NCBI RefSeq assembly: GCF_000725545.1 | Contig: NZ_JNZP01000001.1 | Span: 496,001-560,000, forward strand | Length of the DNA stretch: 64,000 bases | Source of the DNA: Streptomyces exfoliatus | GTDB lineage: Bacteria > Actinomycetota > Actinomycetes > Streptomycetales > Streptomycetaceae | Direction of reading: 5' to 3' | Shown here: positions 36,274 to 44,696 of the stretch, piece by piece | Numbering within the stretch: position 1 is the stretch's first letter | Layout of the letters: every line of letters begins with the position of its first letter | Notes under the pieces: model-generated | What the model was told of the DNA's origin: nothing | The model's database searches: none | The model's input: the letters and a program-made list of their open reading frames with translations, nothing else | Program-made: the position numbers and the translations under genes

Positions 36274-38409
36274 ATGCGGCCCGTTTCCAAGATCGAACGT
36301 TCGGTGGCGCCCTTCGAGGTCGTCAGCTCCTACCAGCCCAGCGGCGACCAGCCCACGGCCATCGCCGACCTCGAGCGGCGCATCCGCGCGGGCGAGAAGG
36401 ACGTCGTGCTCCTCGGTGCCACCGGCACCGGAAAGTCGGCCACCACCGCCTGGATGATCGAGAAGCTCCAGCGCCCCACCCTGGTGATGGCGCCGAACAA
36501 GACGCTGGCCGCCCAGCTGGCGAACGAGTTCCGCGAGCTCCTGCCGAACAACGCGGTGGAGTACTTCGTCTCGTACTACGACTACTACCAGCCCGAGGCG
36601 TACGTGCCGCAGTCGGACACGTACATCGAGAAGGACTCCTCGATCAACGAGGAGGTGGAGCGGCTGCGCCACTCCGCGACGAACTCCCTGCTCACCCGCA
36701 GGGACGTCATCGTGGTCGCCTCCGTCTCCTGCATCTACGGCCTCGGCACGCCCCAGGAGTACGTGGACCGGATGGTCCCCCTGAAGGTCGGCGAGGAGGT
36801 CGACCGGGACCAGCTCCTGCGCCGCTTCGTCGACATCCAGTACACGCGCAACGACCTGGCGTTCACCCGCGGCACCTTCCGGGTCCGCGGGGACACCATC
36901 GAGATCTTCCCGGTCTACGAGGAGCTCGCCGTCCGCATCGAGATGTTCGGCGACGAGATCGAGGCCCTCTCCACCCTGCACCCGCTCACCGGCGAGGTCA
37001 TCAGCGAGGACCGCGAGCTGTACGTGTTCCCCGCCAGCCACTACGTCGCGGGCCCCGAGCGCATGGAGCGCGCGGTCAACGACATCGAGCGCGAGCTGGA
37101 GGGCCGTCTCGCCGAGCTCGACAAGCAGGGCAAGCACCTGGAGTCCCAGCGCCTGCGCATGCGGACCACGTACGACCTGGAGATGATGCGCCAGATCGGC
37201 TCGTGCTCCGGCATCGAGAACTACTCGATGCACTTCGACGGACGCGAGCCCGGTTCCGCGCCCAACACCCTCCTCGACTACTTCCCCGAGGACTTCCTCC
37301 TCGTCATCGACGAGTCGCACGTCACCGTGCCGCAGATCGGCGCCATGTACGAGGGCGACGCCTCCCGCAAGCGGACCCTCGTCGACCACGGCTTCCGGCT
37401 CCCCTCCGCCCTCGACAACCGCCCGCTGAAGTGGGAGGAGTTCCAGGAGCGGATCGGCCAGACCGTCTACCTCTCCGCGACCCCGGGGACGTACGAGCTG
37501 TCCCGGGGCGACGGCTTCGTCGAGCAGATCATCCGCCCCACCGGCCTCGTCGACCCCGAGGTCGTCGTCAAGCCCACCGAGGGCCAGATCGACGACCTGG
37601 TCCACGAGATCCGGCTGCGCACCGAGCGGGACGAGCGGGTCCTCGTCACCACTCTCACCAAGAAGATGGCCGAGGACCTCACCGACTACTTCCTGGAGCT
37701 CGGCATCCAGGTGCGTTACCTGCACAGCGACGTCGACACCCTGCGCCGCATCGAGCTGCTCCGTGAACTGCGCGCCGGAGAGTACGACGTCCTCGTGGGC
37801 ATCAACCTCCTCCGGGAGGGCCTCGACCTCCCCGAGGTGTCCCTCGTGGCCATCCTCGACGCCGACAAGCAGGGCTTCCTGCGCTCCGGCACCTCCCTGA
37901 TCCAGACGATCGGCCGCGCCGCCCGAAACGTCTCGGGCCAGGTCCACATGTACGCCGACCGGATCACCCCGGCGATGGAGCAGGCCATCGACGAGACCAA
38001 CCGGCGCCGCGAGAAGCAGATCGCGTACAACACGGAGCGCGGCATCGACCCGCAGCCGCTGCGCAAGAAGATCAACGACATCGTCGCGACCATCGCGCGC
38101 GAGGAGATCGACACCGAGGAACTCCTCGGCTCCGGCTACCGCCAGGGCAAGGAGGGCAAGGGTGCCAAGGCCCCCGTCCCCGCGCTCGCCGCGCACGGCG
38201 TCAAGGCCAGGGGCAAGGGCAAGGCCGGTTCCACCATGGAGCTCGGCGACCGGCCCGCCACGGAACTCGCCGCGATCATCGAGGAGATGACCGACCGGAT
38301 GCGCGCCGCCGCGGCCGAGCTGCAGTTCGAGGTGGCGGCCCGGCTCCGCGACGAAGTGGGAGAGCTGAAGAAGGAGTTGCGCCAGATGAAGGAGGCGGGA
38401 CTCGCCTGA
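36274..38409 (+). CDS. uvrB: excinuclease ABC subunit B
   Basis: A 711-residue damage-verification helicase of nucleotide excision repair, loaded by UvrA and then bound by UvrC. Walker A G-A-T-G-T-G-K-S near residue 50, the beta-hairpin [10 protein letters not shown], motif II D-E-S-H, motif [11 protein letters not shown], motif [11 protein letters not shown]. The C-terminal UVR motif (about 668-705) binds UvrC. A Lys/Gly-rich insert (about 625-655) precedes it. ATG at 36274 has no ribosome-binding site, so the message is probably leaderless. Confidence 0.98.
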   Translation: MRPVSKIERSVAPFEVVSSYQPSGDQPTAIADLERRIRAGEKDVVLLGATGTGKSATTAWMIEKLQRPTLVMAPNKTLAAQLANEFRELLPNNAVEYFVSYYDYYQPEAYVPQSDTYIEKDSSINEEVERLRHSATNSLLTRRDVIVVASVSCIYGLGTPQEYVDRMVPLKVGEEVDRDQLLRRFVDIQYTRNDLAFTRGTFRVRGDTIEIFPVYEELAVRIEMFGDEIEALSTLHPLTGEVISEDRELYVFPASHYVAGPERMERAVNDIERELEGRLAELDKQGKHLESQRLRMRTTYDLEMMRQIGSCSGIENYSMHFDGREPGSAPNTLLDYFPEDFLLVIDESHVTVPQIGAMYEGDASRKRTLVDHGFRLPSALDNRPLKWEEFQERIGQTVYLSATPGTYELSRGDGFVEQIIRPTGLVDPEVVVKPTEGQIDDLVHEIRLRTERDERVLVTTLTKKMAEDLTDYFLELGIQVRYLHSDVDTLRRIELLRELRAGEYDVLVGINLLREGLDLPEVSLVAILDADKQGFLRSGTSLIQTIGRAARNVSGQVHMYADRITPAMEQAIDETNRRREKQIAYNTERGIDPQPLRKKINDIVATIAREEIDTEELLGSGYRQGKEGKGAKAPVPALAAHGVKARGKGKAGSTMELGDRPATELAAIIEEMTDRMRAAAAELQFEVAARLRDEVGELKKELRQMKEAGLA

Positions 38410-38412
38410 CCG

Positions 38413-38459
38413 GACGCGGTCCGGTGTGTTGCAAGACCGACACAAATCCGGACCGCGTC
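38413..38459 (+). terminator. hairpin terminator after uvrB
   Basis: A perfect 12-bp stem, GACGCGGTCCGG with its complement, 4 bases after the uvrB stop, with a 23-base loop. Confidence 0.6.
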
Positions 38460-38465
38460 TCCGCG

Positions 38466-38488
38466 CTGTCAGTCCCCCTGCGTAGGGT
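38466..38488 (+). promoter_or_regulatory. RecA-NDp/PafBC-like promoter of terD (two mismatches)
   Basis: CTGTCAGTC (38466-38474), 8 bases, TAGGGT (38483-38488). First and last bases of the upstream element differ from the consensus; spacing and -10 agree. The start codon is 58 bases downstream with a normal ribosome-binding site. Confidence 0.5.
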
Positions 38489-38546
38489 GCTGGACAACCG
38501 CACGCACGGACAGCGGGGCGGGGAACGCAACGAGAGGGGCAAGCGC

Positions 38547-39125
38547 GTGACGGTCAACATGACCAAGGGTCAGGCCATCAGCCTGGAGAAGCAGGGCGGG
38601 GGCAGTCTCACCCAGGTAAGGATGGGGCTCGGCTGGCAGGCGGCACCGCGCCGCGGTCTCTTCGGCAAGCGCACGCAGGAGATCGACCTGGACGCCTCGG
38701 CCGTCCTCTTCGCGGACAAGCAGCCGGTCGACGTGGTCTTCTTCCGCCACCTGGTCAGCGACGACGGCTCGGTCAAGCACACCGGTGACAACCTCGTCGG
38801 CGGCGCGGGCCAGGGCGGGGACGACGAGGCGATCCTCGTCGACCTCCAGCGGGTCCCGGTCCACATCGACACGATCGTCTTCACGGTGAACTCCTTCACC
38901 GGTCAGACGTTCCAGGAGGTGCAGAACGCCTTCTGCCGGATCGTCGACGAGACGAACGGCCAGGAGCTCGCGCGCTACACCCTGGACGGCGGCGGCAACT
39001 ACACCGCCCAGATCATGGCGAAGGTGCACCGGGTCGGCTCCGGCTGGCAGATGACCGCCCTGGGCAACCCGGCCAACGGCCGCACCTTCCAGGACCTGAT
39101 GCCGGCGATCCTGCCGCACCTCTAG
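38547..39125 (+). CDS. TerD-family stress protein
   Basis: A 192-residue TerD domain protein, N-terminal M-T-K-G-Q-A-I-S-L-E-K, then D-L-D-A-S-A-V-L-F and a D-N-L-V-G-G-A-G-Q-G-G-D-D-E loop of the Ca2+-binding type (NDN-like), and R-Y-T-L-D-G-G near the end. TerD proteins are linked to tellurite resistance and to phage, oxidative and DNA-damage stress in ways not fully understood. GTG at 38547 follows GAGAGGGG. It is the first of three Ter-type genes in a row (with 39248 and 41485). Confidence 0.92.
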   Translation: MTVNMTKGQAISLEKQGGGSLTQVRMGLGWQAAPRRGLFGKRTQEIDLDASAVLFADKQPVDVVFFRHLVSDDGSVKHTGDNLVGGAGQGGDDEAILVDLQRVPVHIDTIVFTVNSFTGQTFQEVQNAFCRIVDETNGQELARYTLDGGGNYTAQIMAKVHRVGSGWQMTALGNPANGRTFQDLMPAILPHL

Positions 39126-39148
39126 TCGCGCCCGCGCGGCACACACCC

Positions 39149-39183
39149 ACAGCTCCCGGAGGCGTCAGGCCACCGGGAGCTGT
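39149..39183 (+). terminator. hairpin terminator after terD
   Basis: An 11-bp perfect stem (ACAGCTCCCGG with its complement) with a 13-base loop, 23 bases past the stop. It suggests that the following TerD/FtsK-like gene has its own promoter or partial read-through. Confidence 0.6.
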
Positions 39184-39247
39184 CCCGCATGAGTCACACA
39201 TGTCGATCCGGTCGATCCGACCGGGAAACGCTGAGGGGACAGAGTCG

Positions 39248-41239
39248 ATGACGGCCGAGCTGGTCCGGGGGCAGAACCACCCCCTGCCCGACACCCGCCT
39301 CGAGATCCGGGTGTCGGCCGGTCATCCCGTCCTCGCCGGCGCCACCCTCGGCGACGAGCAGGGCCGGGTCCCCGGCGCGGAATGGATCGCGCACCCCGGC
39401 GCGCCCTCCCTGCACGGCGTCGCCGTCCCGGAAGAGGCCGCGGCGGACCACCGCCTCACCGTCGACCTGGAGGCGGTCCCCGGGGCCGTCCACCGCGTGT
39501 CGGTCCTCCTGGCGCTGCCGGGGGCGCGCGGAGCCGCCGGAGCCGCCCGTTTCGGAGCCGTCGCCGCCCCCCACGTCGTCGTGGCCGGCCGCGACGGCAC
39601 CGAGATCGCCAGCTACACGATCACCGGACTCGACAGCGAGTCCGCCGTCATCGCCCTGGAGCTGTACCGGCGCCAGGGCGCCTGGAAGGTCCGTGCCATG
39701 GGCCAGGGATACGACGGCGGGCTCGCCGCGCTGCTCGGCGACCAGGGCCTGGAACGCCCCGCCGACGTAGCCGCGTCCATCTTGGAGACGGTCGCACCCG
39801 GCCCCGCCCAGGTCGCCGCGCCGACGCAGCGCGTCCCCGAGGCGGAGCGGGTACGCCACACCGCGCCGGTGACCTCGGCGGACCCGGCCACCGGTACGCC
39901 CGCACCCGTCACGCCCAGCCCCGTCACATCCACACCTGTCACCCCCACCCCTGTCGCGGGCACAGGTGCCCCCGTCACGGGCGCGCCGACCCCGGCCACC
40001 GGTACGCCCGCCCCGGCCACGTCCGGTGCGGCGCCGAGCGGCGGTCCCATCGACTACTCCCACCCCCGCCGCCGGGCCGCCACCCCCGCGCCCGCGCCCG
40101 AACCCCGGCAGGCGCCGCCCGCGCCGGTCGCGGGGGACGCCTCGGGCTGGTCCATGGACGAGCGCCTGTACAACCAGGTCTGGGGCATGTTCGAGGACCT
40201 CGCCAGGACCGCCGCCGCCTACCGGAGCGCCTGCGACTTCGCGGAGTCCCGGCTCGACCGGGAACTCGACGAGACGCTCTCGGACTACCGGTCCCGGGTC
40301 GGCGGCGCGAACGACTCCGCGCGGGCCGCCGCCCGCGCCCGGCACGACGAGCTGGTGGAGCGGGCCCAGGCCGTCCTCGACCGGGACCTCGCCCAGCTCG
40401 CGGCCGAGTCCGCCGTCGTCGAACCGGCCCTGCCCGCCGCCTTCGCCCGCTGGGACAACCCGGTCTGGCACGCCTACCGCGTCCCCGCGGAGGAACCGAT
40501 GGCCGTCCGGCTCGGCGACCTGCACCTCCCCGAGCGGTCGGAGCTGCGGATCCCGATGCTCGTCCGCCTGCCGCTGGAGCGGGGGCTGTGGGTGGACAGC
40601 GGGCGCGGGCGCTCCGAGGCGGCCGGGCTCCTCGACGAGGTCGAACTGCGGCGGCTCGCCCTGGACAGCGCGGTCGCGCACACGGCACGGCTGCTCGCGG
40701 CCCATCCGGCGGGCCAGTTCGCCGTCCATGTGGTCGACGCGGCCGGCGCGGGCGCCGCCGCGCTCGCGCCGCTGGTGGAGTCGGGTGTCCTCGCGGCCCC
40801 GCCGGCCAGGGGCGCGGCCGGGGTGTCGGCCGTCCTCGAACAGCTCACGGAGCGCGTCGACCTGCTGCAGATGGCGCTGCGGGGCGGGGCGGCCGACGCC
40901 CTGCCGCCCGGTCTGGACGCGGCACGGCAGCTGCTGCTCGTGCACGACTTCCCGCACGGCTTCGACGACCGGGCGGTCACCCGGCTGCGGTACCTCGCCG
41001 ACGAGGGGCCGTCGGTCGGGGTGCACCTGCTGATGGTCGCGGACCGGCAGGACGCGTCGGCGTACGGGCCGCTGCTCGACCCGCTGTGGCGTTCGCTGCT
41101 CCGGCTCACGCCCGTACCCGACGACCACCTCGCCGATCCGTGGGTCGGCCACGCCTGGTCGTACGAGCCGCCGGTGCTGCCCCCGGGCAGTACGGTGCTC
41201 CGGCAGGTCCTCGCACAGGTGGCGGGCGCTCGCCGGTAA
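39248..41239 (+). CDS. TerD domain fused to FtsK-like ATPase-fold domain
   Basis: A 663-residue two-part protein. Residues about 5-175 form a TerD domain (G-Q-N-H-P-L-P at the start, T-E-I-A-S-Y-T-I-T-G-L, G-A-W-K-V-R-A-M-G-Q-G-Y-D-G-G-L). A Pro/Thr/Val-rich linker with V-T-P-x-P-V-T repeats (about 205-290) leads to a helical, coiled-coil region (about 300-390) and a C-terminal FtsK/SpoIIIE-like core (about 425-660). I find no GxxGxGK[ST] in the core, so ATP binding looks lost, though the Walker B-like strand L-L-L-V-H-D-F is retained. GAGGGGA precedes ATG 39248. Probably a scaffold or sensor in Ter-linked membrane stress response; role not known. Confidence 0.8.
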   Translation: MTAELVRGQNHPLPDTRLEIRVSAGHPVLAGATLGDEQGRVPGAEWIAHPGAPSLHGVAVPEEAAADHRLTVDLEAVPGAVHRVSVLLALPGARGAAGAARFGAVAAPHVVVAGRDGTEIASYTITGLDSESAVIALELYRRQGAWKVRAMGQGYDGGLAALLGDQGLERPADVAASILETVAPGPAQVAAPTQRVPEAERVRHTAPVTSADPATGTPAPVTPSPVTSTPVTPTPVAGTGAPVTGAPTPATGTPAPATSGAAPSGGPIDYSHPRRRAATPAPAPEPRQAPPAPVAGDASGWSMDERLYNQVWGMFEDLARTAAAYRSACDFAESRLDRELDETLSDYRSRVGGANDSARAAARARHDELVERAQAVLDRDLAQLAAESAVVEPALPAAFARWDNPVWHAYRVPAEEPMAVRLGDLHLPERSELRIPMLVRLPLERGLWVDSGRGRSEAAGLLDEVELRRLALDSAVAHTARLLAAHPAGQFAVHVVDAAGAGAAALAPLVESGVLAAPPARGAAGVSAVLEQLTERVDLLQMALRGGAADALPPGLDAARQLLLVHDFPHGFDDRAVTRLRYLADEGPSVGVHLLMVADRQDASAYGPLLDPLWRSLLRLTPVPDDHLADPWVGHAWSYEPPVLPPGSTVLRQVLAQVAGARR

Positions 41240-41281
41240 ACCGGCGCTGACCTGCGGCCTTGGTGGCTCTTTACCCTTCCC

Positions 41282-41311
41282 TTTACCTTCTCTTGGTCTT
41301 TCGGGTAGTCT
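41282..41311 (+). promoter_or_regulatory. promoter of riboswitch-terC transcript
   Basis: TTTACC, an 18-base spacer and TAGTCT place the transcription start near 41317, immediately before the riboswitch. Confidence 0.55.
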
Positions 41312-41320
41312 TCTTGGTGC

Positions 41321-41438
41321 GGAGGGGAGTACTCCCCATTGCGCGGCGTACCCGTCAATACGGACGGATCCTCATCGATCCGATCCCGGGGCGTCGGCCC
41401 GGCGGCGATCGTCCGTCGCACGGGTGGAAGAGACCTCC
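41321..41438 (+). ncRNA. yybP-ykoY manganese riboswitch upstream of terC
   Basis: The leader shows the conserved pieces of the yybP-ykoY element in order: GGGGAGTA (41324-41331), CCGTCAATACGG (41352-41363) and GAGACC (41430-41435), closed by a P1 stem in which GGAGG (41321-41325) pairs with CCTCC (41434-41438). Members of the class bind Mn2+ and control TerC/Alx, MntP and P-type ATPase genes. Bases 41434-41441 (CCTCCGGC) are also complementary to GCCGGAGG at 41473-41480, the terC ribosome-binding site, which suggests control of translation. Confidence 0.85.
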
Positions 41439-41484
41439 GGCAGCGACGACGCTGATCAAGTAGCCGTACGACGCCGGAGGCGCA

Positions 41485-42492
41485 GTGGACGTTTCGATGA
41501 CTCTCTGGGTGCTGACCATTCTCGGTCTGGGTGCCCTGATCGGAGCCGACTTCTTCATCGGGCGCAAGCCCCATGACGTGTCGGTCAAGGAAGCCGGAAT
41601 CTGGACGGTCGTCTGGATCGTGCTCGCCGCCCTCTTCGGCATCGGCCTGCTGGTCTTCGGCAACAGCCAGGCGGCGGGGGAGTTCTTCGCGGGCTACATC
41701 ACGGAGAAGTCGCTCAGCGTCGACAACCTCTTCGTCTTCGTCCTGATCATGGCGAAGTTCTCGGTGCCGTCCCATCTGCAGCAGCGCGTGCTGCTCGTGG
41801 GCGTGCTGATCGCCCTGGTGCTCCGCGCCATCTTCATCGCCGCCGGTGCGGCGGTCATCGCGAACTTCTCCTGGATCTTCTACATCTTCGGCGCGTTCCT
41901 GATCTACACCGCCTGGAAGCTCATCCAGGAGGCGCGTTCCGACGACGAGGAGGACGAGTTCGAGGAGAACCGTCTCCTCAAGAGCGTCGAGAAGAAGTTC
42001 GGCGTGGCCGACCGGTACCACGGCACCAAGCTGTTCATCCGGAGCAACGGCAAGCGGATCATGACCCCGCTCATGATCGTCATGCTCGCCATCGGCACCA
42101 CCGACATCCTCTTCGCCCTCGACTCCATCCCGGCGATCTTCGGCCTCACCCAGGACCCGTACATCGTCTTCACCGCCAACGCCTTCGCCCTCATGGGTCT
42201 GCGCCAGCTGTACTTCCTCATCGGCGGCCTGCTCAAGAAGCTGGTCCACCTCAGCTACGGCCTGTCGGTGATCCTCGGCTTCATCGGCGTGAAGCTCGTG
42301 CTGCACGCCCTGCACGAGTCCGGGGTGCACGTCCCGGAGATCTCCATCCCGTTCTCGCTCGCGGTCATCTGCGGCGTCCTGGTCATCACCACGATCACCA
42401 GCCTCATCGCCTCCAAGAAGCAGGCGGAGCGGGAAGCCGCCGAGAGCGTGGCCGACGCCGACGACGCCGAGAAGGACAGCATCGGCGCCTGA
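41485..42492 (+). CDS. TerC/Alx-family membrane protein, probable Mn2+ exporter
   Basis: A 335-residue membrane protein with about nine segments. TerC family marks: the intramembrane acidic/Asn pair in E-K-S-L-S-V-D-N-L-F-V-F near residue 75 and the second repeat D-I-L-F-A-L-D-S-I-P-A-I-F near 210. The charged cytoplasmic loop between halves (D-D-E-E-D-E-F-E-E-N) is typical. E. coli Alx and B. subtilis relatives export manganese. The upstream Mn2+ riboswitch supports that role here. GTG at 41485 follows GGAGG at 4 bases; an ATG at 41497 is less likely. Confidence 0.93.
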   Translation: MDVSMTLWVLTILGLGALIGADFFIGRKPHDVSVKEAGIWTVVWIVLAALFGIGLLVFGNSQAAGEFFAGYITEKSLSVDNLFVFVLIMAKFSVPSHLQQRVLLVGVLIALVLRAIFIAAGAAVIANFSWIFYIFGAFLIYTAWKLIQEARSDDEEDEFEENRLLKSVEKKFGVADRYHGTKLFIRSNGKRIMTPLMIVMLAIGTTDILFALDSIPAIFGLTQDPYIVFTANAFALMGLRQLYFLIGGLLKKLVHLSYGLSVILGFIGVKLVLHALHESGVHVPEISIPFSLAVICGVLVITTITSLIASKKQAEREAAESVADADDAEKDSIGA

Positions 42493-42503
42493 CGCGGCAC
42501 ACA

Positions 42504-42545
42504 CGGCGACGGCCGGCCGGGGTTCCCCCCGGCCGGCCGTCGCCG
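42504..42545. terminator. 19-bp perfect hairpin between terC and MHS transporter
   Basis: A perfect 19-bp GC stem with a 4-base TTCC loop, 12 bases after the terC stop. It lies between convergent genes and should work as a bidirectional terminator. Confidence 0.85.
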
Positions 42546-42566
42546 TTCTCGCGTCCTGGAACGGGG

Positions 42567-43895
42567 TCAGGCCGAGGCGGGGGCGGGAGCCGGTTCCACG
42601 GAGCGCTGCGGCAGCGTCTCCGGGAGGAGGGCGAAGCAGCCCAGGCTGACCAGGGCGACCAGGGTCAGATAGGCGGCGACGCCCCACGGCGGACCGGAGC
42701 CCCCGTCGGAGAGGGCGGTCGCGACCAGCGGGGTCAGTGCGCCGCCGAGGACGCCGGCGAGGTTGTAGCCGACCGCGGCGCCCGTGCAGCGGACACGGGG
42801 CTCGTACAGCTCCGGGAGGTACGCGGCGACCACCGCGAACATCGTGATGAAGGCGAGCAGCGCCCCCAGGAAGCCGAGGAACATCAGGAACGGCCGCGCG
42901 GTGTGCAGCAGGGCCACCATAGGGAACATCCACAGCGCGGACGCCGCGCACCCCGCGAGGCAGAGCGGCCGACGGCCCCAGCGGTCGGCGAGCAGCGCCA
43001 CGAAGGGCGTGGCCGCCCCCTTGATCGCCACCGCCGCCATGACGCAGGTCAGCATCACGGTGCTGCTCACCCCGAGGTGCTTCGTGCCGTAGGCCAGGGC
43101 CCAGGTGGAGACCGTGTAGAACACGGCGTACCCGACCGCGAGCGCCCCGGCCGTCAGCAGGACGAGCCGCCAGTGGTCGCGGGCGATCTCGGCCAGGGGG
43201 GCGCCCGCGCGCTTCCCGGACGCGGACAGCTCCTCGAACTGCGGGGTCTCCGCGAGGGAGGAGCGCAGCAGCAGCCCCACCGCCGCGAGCAGGCCCGCGG
43301 CCCAGAACGGCACCCGCCAGCCCCAGGAGCGGAACGCCGCGTCGCTCAGACCGGCCGTGAGCGCCAGCATCACCCCGTTCGCCAGGAGGAAGCCGATCGC
43401 CGGGCCGATCTGCGGGAAGCTCGACCACAGCGCGCGCCGGTGGGCGGGGGCGTGCTCGGCGGTGAGCAGGACCGCCCCGCCCCACTCGCCGCCGAGCCCC
43501 AGACCCTGGAGGAAGCGGAGGACGAGCAGCAGCACGGGAGCTGCGATGCCGAGCGTCGCGTACGTGGGGACGCAGCCGACCGCGACCGTGGCGCAGCCGG
43601 TCAGGAGCAGCGAGGTGAAGAGGACCGGTCGCCGGCCGTACCGGTCGCCGACATGGCCGAAGAGGACCGAGCCGAGCGGGCGGGACACGAAGCCGATGGC
43701 GAAGGTGCCGAAGGCGGCGAGGGTCCCGGCGAGCGGGGAGAAGGTCGGGAAGAACAGCGGCCCCAGGACGAGGGCGGCGGCGGTCCCGTAGACGAAGAAG
43801 TCGAAGAACTCGATGGCGGTGCCGACGAGCGAGGCGGCGGCGATCCGGGCCATGGAGGGGGCTCTGGGTGGCGACGGAGAGTCACTGAGGCGCAT
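42567..43895 (-). CDS. MFS transporter, metabolite:H+ symporter (MHS) type
   Basis: A 442-residue 12-segment transporter of the MHS group (ShiA/ProP/KgtP-like): T-A-I-E-F-F-D-F-F-V-Y-G-T-A-A-A in segment 1, G-H-V-G-D-R-Y-G-R-R-P motif A, R-F-L-Q-G-L-G-L-G-G-E-W-G-G-A in segment 4. Members import organic acids, betaines or shikimate with protons; the substrate here is not predictable. A -10-like TAGTTG lies 7 bases before ATG 43895 and there is no ribosome-binding site; ATG 43853 is an alternative start. Confidence 0.9.
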   Translation of the reverse strand: MRLSDSPSPPRAPSMARIAAASLVGTAIEFFDFFVYGTAAALVLGPLFFPTFSPLAGTLAAFGTFAIGFVSRPLGSVLFGHVGDRYGRRPVLFTSLLLTGCATVAVGCVPTYATLGIAAPVLLLVLRFLQGLGLGGEWGGAVLLTAEHAPAHRRALWSSFPQIGPAIGFLLANGVMLALTAGLSDAAFRSWGWRVPFWAAGLLAAVGLLLRSSLAETPQFEELSASGKRAGAPLAEIARDHWRLVLLTAGALAVGYAVFYTVSTWALAYGTKHLGVSSTVMLTCVMAAVAIKGAATPFVALLADRWGRRPLCLAGCAASALWMFPMVALLHTARPFLMFLGFLGALLAFITMFAVVAAYLPELYEPRVRCTGAAVGYNLAGVLGGALTPLVATALSDGGSGPPWGVAAYLTLVALVSLGCFALLPETLPQRSVEPAPAPASA

Positions 43896-43943
43896 GTCGC
43901 GCCAACTACCCCGTCGGCATCCGGGTTACGGGGGCGTGCGGAA

Positions 43944-43967
43944 GCGCGCGGCTGCTCAGCCGCGCGC
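43944..43967 (-). terminator. hairpin terminator after MBL hydrolase gene
   Basis: GCGCGCGGCT with its complement forms a perfect 10-bp stem and 4-base loop, 39 bases downstream of the MBL stop on the minus strand. Confidence 0.6.
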
Positions 43968-44005
43968 CAGGCCTGACCGACAGGACGCCGTCGGCCCGCC
44001 GCGGG

Positions 44006-44662
44006 TCACCAGCCGCGCTCGCGCCACGTCGCGAGGGACGGGCGCTCGTCACCGAGCGTGGTGTCCTTGCCGTGGCCCGGATAGATCCAGGACTCGTCCG
44101 GGAGTACCGCGAACAGCTTGGTCTCCACGTCGTGGATCAGGCTCGCGAAGGCCTCGGGGTCCTTCCAGGTGTTGCCCACCCCGCCCGGGAAGAGGCAGTC
44201 GCCGGTGAAGACGTGGGGGTGGCCGTGCGGGTCGTCGTAGACGAGGGCGATGGAACCGGGGGTGTGCCCGACCAGGCGGCGCGCGGTCAGCTCGACCCGG
44301 CCCACGCGGATCGTGTCGCCGTCCTCGACGGGCACGTCCGTGGCGACCGGGATGCCCTCCGCGTCGTACGCGCCCGCGTACGTGACGGCGCCGGTCGCGG
44401 CGACGACCTCGGCGAGCGCCTGCCAGTGGTCGCCGTGGCGGTGGGTGGTGACGACGGCCCTGATGCCGTCGTCACCGATCAGCGTGAGCAGCGTGCCGGC
44501 GTCGTTGGCCGCGTCGATCAGCAGCTGCTCGCCGGTGGCCCGGCAGCGCAGCAGATACGCGTTGTTGTCCATCGGGCCGACCGCGACCTTCGAGATCATC
44601 AGGTCCGTCAGCTCGTGCACGTCCGCCGGTCCGCCGACCTTCACCACTCCGCTGTACGTCAT
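44006..44662 (-). CDS. MBL-fold hydrolase, glyoxalase II-like (Rv1637c-like)
   Basis: A 218-residue metallo-beta-lactamase-fold enzyme: metal motif T-H-R-H-G-D-H-W near residue 72, a third-histidine motif G-H-T-P-G-S-I, G-D-C-L-F-P and final Y-P-G-H-G. These point to a binuclear zinc thioesterase such as glyoxalase II or a mycothiol-linked version. It sits next to uvrA, as does the related gene Rv1637c in Mycobacterium tuberculosis. No ribosome-binding site; TAGGCT ends 6 bases before the ATG, so the mRNA is probably leaderless. Its promoter matches the RecA-independent DNA-damage motif. Confidence 0.9.
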   Translation of the reverse strand: MTYSGVVKVGGPADVHELTDLMISKVAVGPMDNNAYLLRCRATGEQLLIDAANDAGTLLTLIGDDGIRAVVTTHRHGDHWQALAEVVAATGAVTYAGAYDAEGIPVATDVPVEDGDTIRVGRVELTARRLVGHTPGSIALVYDDPHGHPHVFTGDCLFPGGVGNTWKDPEAFASLIHDVETKLFAVLPDESWIYPGHGKDTTLGDERPSLATWRERGW

Positions 44663-44668
44663 GGGATC

Positions 44669-44691
44669 AGCCTAGCTTCGCCCACCGACAG
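44669..44691 (-). promoter_or_regulatory. RecA-NDp/PafBC-type promoter of MBL hydrolase (one mismatch)
   Basis: On the minus strand CTGTCGGTG (44683-44691), 8 bases, TAGGCT (44669-44674). Only the first base departs from the consensus. It fits within the 34-base gap after the upstream gene. Confidence 0.75.
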
Positions 44692-44696
44692 GGGTG

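Noticed and set aside
36294..36303. CGAACGTTCG palindrome at the uvrB 5' end, reminiscent of a LexA box
   Set aside because: LexA boxes need four bases between GAAC and GTTC; here there are none and the site is inside the coding sequence.
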